14,118 nucleotides of DNA, taken from Bacteroides sp. (GTDB lineage Bacteria > Bacteroidota > Bacteroidia > Bacteroidales > Bacteroidaceae). Location: NCBI GenBank assembly GCA_030529405.1, contig JAUMWZ010000027.1, positions 1-14,118 on the forward strand, given 5' to 3'. The translations under genes and the position numbers were made by a program. Numbering within the stretch: the stretch's first letter is position 1; every line of letters begins with the position of its first letter. Of the stretch, positions 6,961 to 13,179 are shown piece after piece. The notes below the pieces were generated by a model. That model saw only the letters and a list, made by a program, of their open reading frames with translations, was not told the origin of the DNA and did no database searches.

Positions 6961-7746
6961 TTATTCCAACACTTCTAGAGGCATATAGTCTAGTCTACTT
7001 GATTGGCTAAGTATGCAAGTCATACTTTTGGCATTCTTATATCCAAACATTTGCAGTGCGTGTATTTCTTTTGGATAATACAAGTCTTCTGTTGTGAAGT
7101 TCAGATTATCTTTTATTCTCTCAATCATAAACTCGCTACTTGCATTTATCCTAAACTTATGTTCTTTTGGTTCGCCTTCTGCTGTTATTGGAGCATCGTT
7201 TTCGTCGCTGTGATAGTATAGTGAGATATACTTTGATAGACCTTCTTTTGAGTATTCATACCTTCCTTCTACCACCTTTGTTCTATATCCTTCTTTGTTT
7301 GTGCTATATGCGTAAAACTTTTTCTCCTTGTTTCTTACCAAGAATATTCGAGTGCCTTCGTCAAACCCTTTGTGCAGGCTGTTTATTACTTTTAGTGTTA
7401 TGTAGAAGTCTGTAACTCTCACTTTTTTAGTTACTTCTTGTTTAGTGATTATGTCTTTTACGTGTAACAATGTTGCACCCTTTTGTTTGCCGTGTATGTG
7501 TATTGCGTTAAAGCTATATCCAGGATAGTGTCCGCTTTTAGCCTCTATTATGTCTGAGTTTGCAGATATTGCTTCGTATGCCATGTTACCCCTAACTACG
7601 GGAATTGGTGTAGTTAATCCCACCCTCACTTCATAGTCGCCTGCTGGCATTTCAAGATTTTGTTCTTCCAAATCTTTGTTGCAACAGCATGTGCATGAGC
7701 TTAAAATCAAGGGTAATGCGAGTAAAAATTGTATTTTGCTTCTCAT
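6961..7746 (-). CDS. Lipoprotein of unknown function
   Basis: The 261-aa product carries a lipoprotein signal (MRSKIQFLLALPLILSSC) with lipobox LSSC, giving Cys18 as the likely acylated residue; three further cysteines follow at once (TCCC, residues 19-22), which is odd and may allow disulphide or metal contact at the membrane surface. The acidic stretch after it (KDLEE) could help surface export in Bacteroidota, but it is not the canonical signal. Residues about 35-110 look like an immunoglobulin-like beta domain (VRVGLTTPIPVVRGN ... ISANSDIIEAK ... GATLLHVKD ... VTKKVRVTD), resembling Big2-type repeats. The remaining region is charged and mixed alpha/beta with no known motif. It follows the small TM protein by 58 bp on the same strand, so they are probably co-transcribed. 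Family not recognised. Confidence 0.75.
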   Translation of the reverse strand: MRSKIQFLLALPLILSSCTCCCNKDLEEQNLEMPAGDYEVRVGLTTPIPVVRGNMAYEAISANSDIIEAKSGHYPGYSFNAIHIHGKQKGATLLHVKDIITKQEVTKKVRVTDFYITLKVINSLHKGFDEGTRIFLVRNKEKKFYAYSTNKEGYRTKVVEGRYEYSKEGLSKYISLYYHSDENDAPITAEGEPKEHKFRINASSEFMIERIKDNLNFTTEDLYYPKEIHALQMFGYKNAKSMTCILSQSSRLDYMPLEVLE

Positions 7747-7804
7747 TTTTTGTAGTCTTTTTAGTGTTAAACTTTTTTGTTTTTCGTTGTTCTATGTCCT
7801 GTTG

Positions 7805-7945
7805 CTATTCCTGCTCTTGCTTAGGTTTGCTTTTGAACATAGAGTAGAATACAAGATAGAGTAGGATAAAAGGAAATCCACCTACCAACCAAATGATTGA
7901 TATGTTTTTCAGTCCTGCTTCTTCAAGTGCTTTTCTTATTTCCAT
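7805..7945 (-). CDS. Small single-TM protein
   Basis: I do not recognise this 46-aa product. It has a short amphipathic N-terminal helix (MEIRKALEEAGLKN), one strong membrane segment (about residues 16-37, ISIIWLVGGFPFILLYLVFY) and a charged C-terminal tail (KSKPKQEQE). I chose the ATG at 7945 because it is preceded by an A-rich leader and the reading frame upstream is hydrophilic and unlikely; an alternative in-frame ATG at 8011 would add 22 residues. A perfect 7-bp inverted repeat (7963-7981, 5-nt spacer) lies just upstream of the preferred start and a 5-bp one at 7995-8009. It precedes the lipoprotein gene on the same strand and probably shares its transcript. A true gene is likely but not certain. 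Confidence 0.5.
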   Translation of the reverse strand: MEIRKALEEAGLKNISIIWLVGGFPFILLYLVFYSMFKSKPKQEQE

Positions 7946-7962
7946 ACTGGTTTTATTTTTTA

Positions 7963-7981
7963 TTATCTGTCTGTCAGATAA
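7963..7981. repeat. Short inverted repeat upstream of small TM gene
   Basis: TTATCTG and CAGATAA form a perfect 7-bp dyad with a 5-nt centre, about 18 bp before the preferred start codon at 7945. It could be an operator or an mRNA hairpin; no U-run follows, so it is not a terminator. Confidence 0.35.
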
Positions 7982-8062
7982 GTGTTTATTACCAGCATCG
8001 TTTTGATGCATTGCTTTGGCGTATTTTATAGCTTACTTTGTTTTATGTTCTTTGTTGCTTAG

Positions 8063-8155
8063 TTTCAAACCGTATATTGTCTGTTCCCAAACCATGTATA
8101 GTTTGCAAGTAGACTGTATATAGTTTAGTTGTCAGTTGTATATGGTTTGCAAAAC
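8063..8155 (+). repeat. 22-bp repeat cluster C (18/26 steps)
   Basis: Units begin at about 8063, 8084, 8102, 8128 and 8146, with steps of 21, 18, 26 and 18. The long unit at 8102 (TTTGCAAGTAGACTGTATAT) has the same four-base expansion as the unit at 6827. The cluster lies about 95 bp after the stop of the Gfo/Idh/MocA gene and before the small TM gene; nothing else was found in this 238-bp gap. Confidence 0.7.
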
Positions 8156-8249
8156 ACCTCTTCTACAGTTTGTTTCTGTTGCGTTGTCGTTTGCTCTTGC
8201 GCTCTACTATAATCAGTTTTCTTGTGAATATACCTCTGTGTGCAAACCA

Positions 8250-9236
8250 TTATAGCTTGTCGAGTATTTTGTCCATTACCCAGTTTGTCAGTGTGGCTGT
8301 TTCTCCGTCACAATCGCACGTCTCTTTTCCTAGCAGATGATTGACCACTAGCTGAATAAGCGGTTGTTGCACGTATTTGGGGTTTTCTATGTGAATTTCT
8401 TCTCTACCTCTTTCTGTGTGAAGTGCTATTGGTTCGTAGGTAAATACAGAGAAACAAATTTGACCTTTATCTCCGATTACTTCTATTCTGTCCTCTTTTG
8501 CCGAGTCGTGTGCAACGAAACACCACGACCCACTACCTACAAGTCCGTTGTCAAACTGAAAGCATGCGCTCAAGGTGTCTTCTGCATTATAAAGTCCGCC
8601 ACGGTTAGATTTGTAGCCCTTTGCTTCGAGTATGCAACCAAACATATCTTGCAACAGGTCTAGTTGATGAGGTGCAAGGTCATAGAAATATCCACCTCCG
8701 GCAATGTTTGCTTGCACTCTCCATGGCAGATGTTCTTTGTTGTAGTCCATATTGCGTGGAGGTTGTGCAAATCTTATCTGTACATTTATCACATTCCCTA
8801 TTTCTCCGCTTTCAATAAGCTCCTTAACTTTCTTGAAATATGGTAAGTGTCTTCTGTAGTATGCTACAAAACATGGAACCCCTGTCTCCTTAGATATGCG
8901 ATTGATTCTCGTACATTCTTCGTAAGTTTGAGCCATTGGTTTCTCAATATATGCAGGCTTGCCTGCTTTCATAGCCATGATTGCGTACGTGGCATGCGAT
9001 GATGGCGGGGTGGCAATATATACTGCATTCACTTCAGGGTCATCAATCAGCTCTTGTGCATCGTTATACCACTTCTTGATTCCTCTCTCCTGAGCATATA
9101 TCCTTGCTTTGTCAATGTTTCTACTCATCACTGCCACTATTTCAGAGTTCTCAACTTTCTGAAAAGCAGGTCCGCTTTTGGTCTTAGTTGCTTCTCCGCA
9201 ACCAATAAATCCCCATTTAACCGTGTCTTTTATCAT
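8250..9236 (-). CDS. Gfo/Idh/MocA family oxidoreductase
   Basis: A cytoplasmic NAD(P)-dependent oxidoreductase that typically acts on sugars, inositols or their derivatives. The 328-aa product has the N-terminal Rossmann fold with glycine motif GFIGCGEATKTKSG (residues 9-22), the AVYIATPPSSHATYAIMAMKAGKPAYIEKP block (71-100) with the conserved EKP motif at 98-100 that supplies the catalytic-region lysine, and the C-terminal domain motif AGGGYFYDLAPHQLDLL (179-195) containing D186 and H190. No signal peptide is present, so it is not one of the secreted Gfo/Idh/MocA proteins. It starts 13 bp after the solute-binding lipoprotein gene and is the last gene of the operon with the porin. That context suggests it processes an imported compound, but the substrate cannot be read from sequence. 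No clear terminator follows. Confidence 0.92.
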   Translation of the reverse strand: MIKDTVKWGFIGCGEATKTKSGPAFQKVENSEIVAVMSRNIDKARIYAQERGIKKWYNDAQELIDDPEVNAVYIATPPSSHATYAIMAMKAGKPAYIEKPMAQTYEECTRINRISKETGVPCFVAYYRRHLPYFKKVKELIESGEIGNVINVQIRFAQPPRNMDYNKEHLPWRVQANIAGGGYFYDLAPHQLDLLQDMFGCILEAKGYKSNRGGLYNAEDTLSACFQFDNGLVGSGSWCFVAHDSAKEDRIEVIGDKGQICFSVFTYEPIALHTERGREEIHIENPKYVQQPLIQLVVNHLLGKETCDCDGETATLTNWVMDKILDKL

Positions 9237-9249
9237 AGCATCTTGTGTT

Positions 9250-10026
9250 TTATCTTTTTCTCTCTTTTGGCTTTTCTATCCATGCGTTTAGTGTGTCAAT
9301 AAGCGTTTTTGACTGCTTGTTTGTAGCGAATGAATATAGTTGTGTAAAGCCAAGTGGAGTGTCGAAGTCAATGTTCAGCAGTGAATCTTTATAAGATTTT
9401 GCCACGTGTTCATTACAAACGGCATAGTCAATATCTCCGTGTGACACCAAGAAGATTAGATGTTCCTCGCCATATAAGTCTATCTCTTTGGTGTAGATAG
9501 TATCTCCAATCTCTTTGCAGATATTGTCTATCCTTAGTTTTGCAGGCGAATTTTTCTCAATGTGTATTGTCTTGTTCGATAGTTGGAGTATGCTCTGTAT
9601 GCTTGTGGAGTCGTTTTTTCTCTGTATGAGCATCTCTCTACTTTTATATATAGGTGTGCTTAGCAATAGTTCTTCTTTGGTCAGCGCATTAACGGGTACT
9701 TTGCTGGCTATGATGTCATATCTGCCCTTCTTTAGTCCGTCTATTGCTTCGTCTATGCTAGCCAATAGATGAACTTCTATCTCTAAACCTTTGCTTTGAG
9801 CAAAAGACTTAATTTGATTGTAGAATATTCCGTATATGCTGTCGGAATGTATGTCTAGCTCAGCATCGTTGTTTTGAATTGCTACTCTTATGAGCTTGTC
9901 TTGCATTATGTCTTGATAATCTTTGACTTGCAAACTCTCTTTATCTGACTTGCAAACTGTATATAGTATGCAACTCAACAATATAGCACTTACACCTAGA
10001 ATATATATAATCTGTTTTTTAGTCAT
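9250..10026 (-). CDS. Lipid-anchored family 3-type solute-binding protein
   Basis: The 258-aa product looks like a periplasmic solute-binding protein of the amino-acid/polar-compound type (SBP_bac_3). It has a lipoprotein signal with lipobox LLSC (acylated Cys19), then a linker, then the fold: KLIRVAIQNNDAELD at about 44-58, a GIFYNQIKSFAQSKGLEIEV segment, DEAIDGLKKGRYDIIAS (about 93-109, the typical L..GR.D....), PIYKSREMLIQ, and SHGDIDYAVCNEHVAKSY. There is no C-terminal lytic transglycosylase domain, so it is not an MltF. No ABC permease or ATPase lies nearby, so it may act with the porin or as a sensor. Its ATG overlaps the porin stop by 8 nt, implying translational coupling. Residues 20-33 are encoded by two copies of the 22-bp repeat, an unusual origin for the membrane linker. 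Confidence 0.85.
   Translation of the reverse strand: MTKKQIIYILGVSAILLSCILYTVCKSDKESLQVKDYQDIMQDKLIRVAIQNNDAELDIHSDSIYGIFYNQIKSFAQSKGLEIEVHLLASIDEAIDGLKKGRYDIIASKVPVNALTKEELLLSTPIYKSREMLIQRKNDSTSIQSILQLSNKTIHIEKNSPAKLRIDNICKEIGDTIYTKEIDLYGEEHLIFLVSHGDIDYAVCNEHVAKSYKDSLLNIDFDTPLGFTQLYSFATNKQSKTLIDTLNAWIEKPKERKR
9927..9970 (+). repeat. 22-bp repeat cluster D inside a coding region
   Basis: Two contiguous units at 9927-9948 and 9949-9970 (second: CTTGCAAACTGTATATAGTA) are among the closest to the consensus in the window. They lie inside the solute-binding lipoprotein gene, antisense to it. They encode residues 20-33, starting at the codon after lipobox Cys19. Confidence 0.8.
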
Positions 10027-12067
10027 AGAAGTTCCATGATAAACCTACTTGTAATACTCGTGGATTGATAGGGTAGTGTGGCACAAAGAAACCTTTGTTT
10101 CTGCCCAAACCCTCGTTTACATGCGTCATCATCACGAAGAAACGCACTTGCTTGAGATGGAAGTTTGCGTATGCATTGACCATAGGATACCCGCCAACCT
10201 TTGTTCTTTTTTCTCCTCCTTGTACGTGAAACTGCTGTAAGGCAGGAAGATATACGGGTGCGTTATACTCGCTGAAGTATCTCATGTCTGCACCAAGTTG
10301 CACGCTAAGAACTTTCTTTGCCAGCTTAAACTTTAAGTATAGGTTGCTGTAAACAGAGAGTAGTGGCAGTGGCAATACATCAGAATTGCTTGTCTTCTGC
10401 ATCGTTATCTCGTTGTCGAAGTGTAGTATTCCTAGTCGTAGGTCTTGTTTTAACGATGCGTGGACTATCTGTAAGTTGTCAGTCTTTTGCTGTGGAGTTC
10501 CCTTTTCTCCTAGATATGTGTAGTTTTTAATGTTTTGTGCGCCCACACGTATGTTTGTGCCAAGTCTTTTTATGTTCAGCTCTCCCTCAATCTTTGTTCT
10601 AAACTCTTTCTCCATATCGTTGTCCCACCAGAAATGTTTTGAATGGTAATGGCGCATATAGAAAGGTGCATTAGCCAAACTAACATTACCCCTTGCCGTC
10701 AATGATATAGTGTCTTTCAGAAGCTTAAAGTTAAGTCCAGCATTACCATTAACGTCAAACTCTCCAATAGCTTGACCAAGTACTCCAAACTTACCTATGG
10801 CAGAATAGAGCAGGCTCTTGCCTTGACGTTTAGATATTTCTCCACCAACAAACACCTCGTGTTCATTCATCTTGTCGTTCCAGTTGTCTCCCTCTCTACT
10901 CATTAGCCAATAGCTATTCAACTTATGTGTGGCAAAGACTGTAATTCCTGCTTTTGCGTACTTATTAAAGCCTTCTCTGAGCGATATTCCTACAAGATTT
11001 TCTATCCCGATGTGCTTAGTTGTGTCGTTTATAGCGGTTTCCTTTGGTTTAGTGTAAATATTCTCGTAGTAGTTTTCTATCTTGTCATTAGACCTAAACC
11101 TATGTGTGGCTCTGTCTATTTTCAGCGTGTGTATGAAGCTGGTAACAGGTACGAACACTTTCTTTTTCTTAATAGTGTCGTTAGGAGTTTCTGCTATTTT
11201 CTTTGTAAAACCGAGATTATATTTGTGAGTGAAGAATACATATAGTGCGTGGTTTCTGTTTGATGTGCTACCTAAATATACAGGTATGTTGTTGTGTTCC
11301 ACTATCCTTCGCCCTTCAGCCATCTCTTCTGGTGATGTGATGTATCTGTCGTCTTTTATTCCGCCATTTTCGTTCATCTTGAAGAAATTGTTGCTGTATA
11401 TTCCCTGTGCTTCATACTTTTCTCCTATGTAGCTTCCAAATACCGATGCGTTGAAGTAGTTTGTACTTTGGTTTCTGTATAGTCCACGACCATACATGTA
11501 ATCGAAGTTGAACCCGAAAGCAAGCCTTTTGTTTGCATTTACAGAGAAGTACATATTAAACCATTCATTGTGGTTGGGGTTGCTACCTGCCTTGTAATAT
11601 TTTAAGTTGGTGTATGGAATGTTACTGTTAGTGAATTTGAACGCATTGTATGTTTTGAATGTGGCAGAAAGAGGTGCAGTGAACATGGTAGTGGCATCAT
11701 CTTGTCTGTTAAAGAATATTCTTGACAGTCTTGGCGATGCTAAGTTTCCGATATGGTTGTACTCTCCGTTTACTCCCTCTGTTAAGTCTTTGTTCTGATA
11801 CTGAAAAAACAATGTGTCGGCAACGATAATATCTCTGTTGCCAAGCATATCTTTTATTTTCCACATGTATAGCTTGGGTGGCAAACTCTTAACCTCAACG
11901 TTGGCACTGTCTAATCTTTGTGCTCTGGTAGATGGGTCTATCTGATTGCCATACATATCTCTACCGTTGTTTTCAAAGTTGTTTCTTGAATTAGGGTTTA
12001 CTTGTGCCTCCACCTGCAATGCGCATAAAATGACGGCTATGATATATATAAGTAAGTTTCTTTTCAT
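10019..12067 (-). CDS. Putative outer-membrane porin (Porin_10 type)
   Basis: A predicted beta-barrel protein of the outer membrane, of the 'putative porin' family found widely in Bacteroidota. The 682-aa product has a Sec signal peptide (MKRNLLIYIIAVILCALQVEA, cleavage after about residue 21) and no lipobox. The rest is rich in aromatic and polar residues in alternating strands (for example NKRLAFGFNFDYMYGRGLY, KYEAQGIYSNNFFK, LYLKFKLAKKVLSVQLGADMRYFSEY), consistent with many barrel strands, and it ends in SWNFYD with aromatic residues near the terminus as in barrel proteins. It has no TonB box or plug domain, so it is not a SusC-like transporter. It is the first gene of the operon with the solute-binding lipoprotein and the oxidoreductase. 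A -7 box lies only nine bases before the start codon. Substrate unknown. Confidence 0.88.
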   Translation of the reverse strand: MKRNLLIYIIAVILCALQVEAQVNPNSRNNFENNGRDMYGNQIDPSTRAQRLDSANVEVKSLPPKLYMWKIKDMLGNRDIIVADTLFFQYQNKDLTEGVNGEYNHIGNLASPRLSRIFFNRQDDATTMFTAPLSATFKTYNAFKFTNSNIPYTNLKYYKAGSNPNHNEWFNMYFSVNANKRLAFGFNFDYMYGRGLYRNQSTNYFNASVFGSYIGEKYEAQGIYSNNFFKMNENGGIKDDRYITSPEEMAEGRRIVEHNNIPVYLGSTSNRNHALYVFFTHKYNLGFTKKIAETPNDTIKKKKVFVPVTSFIHTLKIDRATHRFRSNDKIENYYENIYTKPKETAINDTTKHIGIENLVGISLREGFNKYAKAGITVFATHKLNSYWLMSREGDNWNDKMNEHEVFVGGEISKRQGKSLLYSAIGKFGVLGQAIGEFDVNGNAGLNFKLLKDTISLTARGNVSLANAPFYMRHYHSKHFWWDNDMEKEFRTKIEGELNIKRLGTNIRVGAQNIKNYTYLGEKGTPQQKTDNLQIVHASLKQDLRLGILHFDNEITMQKTSNSDVLPLPLLSVYSNLYLKFKLAKKVLSVQLGADMRYFSEYNAPVYLPALQQFHVQGGEKRTKVGGYPMVNAYANFHLKQVRFFVMMTHVNEGLGRNKGFFVPHYPINPRVLQVGLSWNFYD

Positions 12068-12075
12068 AATAGTGG

Positions 12076-12083
12076 CAAAGATA
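12076..12083 (-). promoter_or_regulatory. Putative -7 box of the porin operon
   Basis: TATCTTTG (12083-12076) matches the -7 consensus and lies just before the porin ATG (12067). No TTTG is found at the -33 distance. If it is functional, the start site would be near 12070 and the mRNA would have a leader of only a few bases. Confidence 0.45.
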
Positions 12084-12143
12084 ACAAGAAAATAATATAG
12101 AGTATATTATGAAATATCAGAATTTTAGATGTTTATAAATTCA

Positions 12144-12231
12144 TTCTTGACTGTATATAGTTTCATTCTCGTTTATATATAGTCTGTTTCTAAACTGTAT
12201 ATAATCTAATTCTTGACTGTTTATGGTTTAG
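12144..12231 (+). repeat. 22-bp repeat cluster E (4 units)
   Basis: Four units start exactly at 12144, 12166, 12188 and 12210. They belong to a TTCTNNACTGTATATAG subtype rather than the TTGCAAACTG subtype of clusters A-D (for example TTCTTGACTGTATATAGT and TTCTAAACTGTATATAATCT). They lie about 80-165 bp upstream of the porin start codon. Confidence 0.8.
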
Positions 12232-12434
12232 AAGTGGAGTAAATAATGGCTTAGGGAGCTTTGTTTTTTTTGTTTTCTCGTGCGATACAACTATGTGAAT
12301 GAGATAGGTTCTGCCTTTTGATTTAATATGACGCTATATCAACCTTGTTTCCCTTTAGTCTGAAATGGAATAAAGGTGTAGCATTTGGGTTTTCTGAACG
12401 TTCTGTTTTTTGAAGTTGGAATGTTTGAGCTTTT
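12232..12434. other. Non-coding gap with no recognised element
   Basis: Between repeat cluster E and the long inverted repeat I see no open reading frame, promoter pair or hairpin worth naming. The 549-bp gap from 12068 to 12616 otherwise holds clusters E and F and the inverted repeat. Confidence 0.5.
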
Positions 12435-12488
12435 TATAAATAGTTAAGGGGTGCAATAAATATGTTTGCACCCCCTTAACTATTTATA
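12435..12488. repeat. Long perfect-but-one inverted repeat
   Basis: The arms 12435-12456 and 12466-12488 pair over 22 bp with a single bulged C and a 9-nt loop; the core is AGTTAAGGGGTGCAA against TTGCACCCCCTTAACT. Neither strand has a proper U-run after the stem, so it is not a standard intrinsic terminator, although it may end the oxidoreductase transcript, 130-180 bp past the gamma stop, or protect its 3' end. Confidence 0.7.
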
Positions 12489-12539
12489 CTTGATTTCTCG
12501 AGTGTATTTATTTTATAAGTAAACCGTTTAAAAGACTAC

Positions 12540-12605
12540 TTTCAAGCCGTATTTAGCTTGTTTCTAAATTATATTTAGCTTGTTTCTAAACCGTGTATAG
12601 TCTAT
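12540..12605 (+). repeat. 22-bp repeat cluster F (3 units)
   Basis: Three units start exactly at 12540, 12562 and 12584, of the TTCTAAA subtype shared with cluster E (for example TTCTAAACCGTGTATAGTCT). The cluster ends 11 bp before the stop codon of the gamma-subunit gene and so would be in its 3' UTR. Confidence 0.8.
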
Positions 12606-12616
12606 TTTGGCTTATA

Positions 12617-13159
12617 CTACATTTCCTTTATCAGCTCCATACCCTTCTTGATAGCGTCTTCATTCATAGGTATCAAGTGGTGGTGACGTTCTGGAAGTGT
12701 CTTCTTCAATCCTTTGACAACACTGTCTAATGTTACCATTGGTTTGAGCTTTAGTAGTCCGCCAAGCACAATCATATTGAATGCTTTCGCATTTTTCATT
12801 TCGTTTGCAGCGTCCATAGCGTCAATACGATACACCTTAATATCTTTTCTTGTTGGTGGGTGTATAATTCCGTATCCGTCATATATCAACACTCCGCCTG
12901 GCTTTACTTTATTCTCAAACTTTTCTAGTGAAGGTTGGTTTAGTATGATAGCTGCGTCGTATTTACTTACGATAGGAGATGAAACTCTATCGTCACTGAC
13001 TATTACTGTTACGTTAGCTGTTCCTCCTCTTTGTTCTGGTCCGTATGCAGGCATCCAACTAACTTCTTTGCCTTCCATAAGTCCAGAGTATGCAAGTATC
13101 TTACCCATTGAGAGGACTCCTTGTCCGCCAAATCCTGCAATAATTATTTCTTCTTTCAT
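12617..13159 (-). CDS. 2-oxoacid:ferredoxin oxidoreductase, gamma subunit
   Basis: The gamma subunit of a CoA-dependent enzyme that oxidatively decarboxylates 2-oxoacids to acyl-CoA and reduces ferredoxin in the cytoplasm. The 180-aa product shows the family's N-terminal glycine motif GFGGQGVLSMGKILA (9-23), the SWMPAYGPEQRGGTANVTVIVSD block (34-56), ILNQPSLEKF and a conserved NMIVLGGLL segment. Length (about 180-190 aa) is typical for separately encoded gamma subunits. It follows the beta gene by 20 bp on the same strand. The sequence resembles the 2-oxoglutarate or branched-chain 2-oxoacid (KOR/VOR) groups more than pyruvate:ferredoxin oxidoreductase, which in Bacteroidota is usually one large fused protein; the exact substrate cannot be fixed here. 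Repeat cluster F follows at once. Confidence 0.93.
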   Translation of the reverse strand: MKEEIIIAGFGGQGVLSMGKILAYSGLMEGKEVSWMPAYGPEQRGGTANVTVIVSDDRVSSPIVSKYDAAIILNQPSLEKFENKVKPGGVLIYDGYGIIHPPTRKDIKVYRIDAMDAANEMKNAKAFNMIVLGGLLKLKPMVTLDSVVKGLKKTLPERHHHLIPMNEDAIKKGMELIKEM

Positions 13160-13179
13160 AGCATTAAGTGAATTTGTCG

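Noticed and set aside
6752..6988. A 78-aa rightward frame after the U32 gene
   Set aside because: It starts inside the terminator hairpin and runs through the repeat cluster; its aromatic-rich sequence is the translation of repeats.
7805..8011. The longer 68-aa form of the small TM protein
   Set aside because: The extra 22 N-terminal residues are hydrophilic, unlike a signal, and are encoded by a region with two small dyads; the internal ATG at 7945 looks more natural, though the longer form is not excluded.
8063..8155. Repeat units as tandem promoters, because TATAGTTTG resembles the -7 box
   Set aside because: The spacing between TA and TTTG is one base too long (TA-TAG-TTTG), and the 22-bp distance between successive TTTG boxes does not fit the -33/-7 spacing of about 27 bp.
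9250..10026. MltF-type membrane-bound lytic transglycosylase
   Set aside because: The binding domain resembles that of MltF, but the protein stops after it and has no transglycosylase domain.
12435..12488. Intrinsic terminator call for the long inverted repeat
   Set aside because: No run of T follows the stem on either strand, so it is listed as an inverted repeat only.
4199..12605. Repeat clusters as CRISPR arrays
   Set aside because: The units are contiguous 22-mers with no unique spacers, are degenerate, and no cas genes are present.
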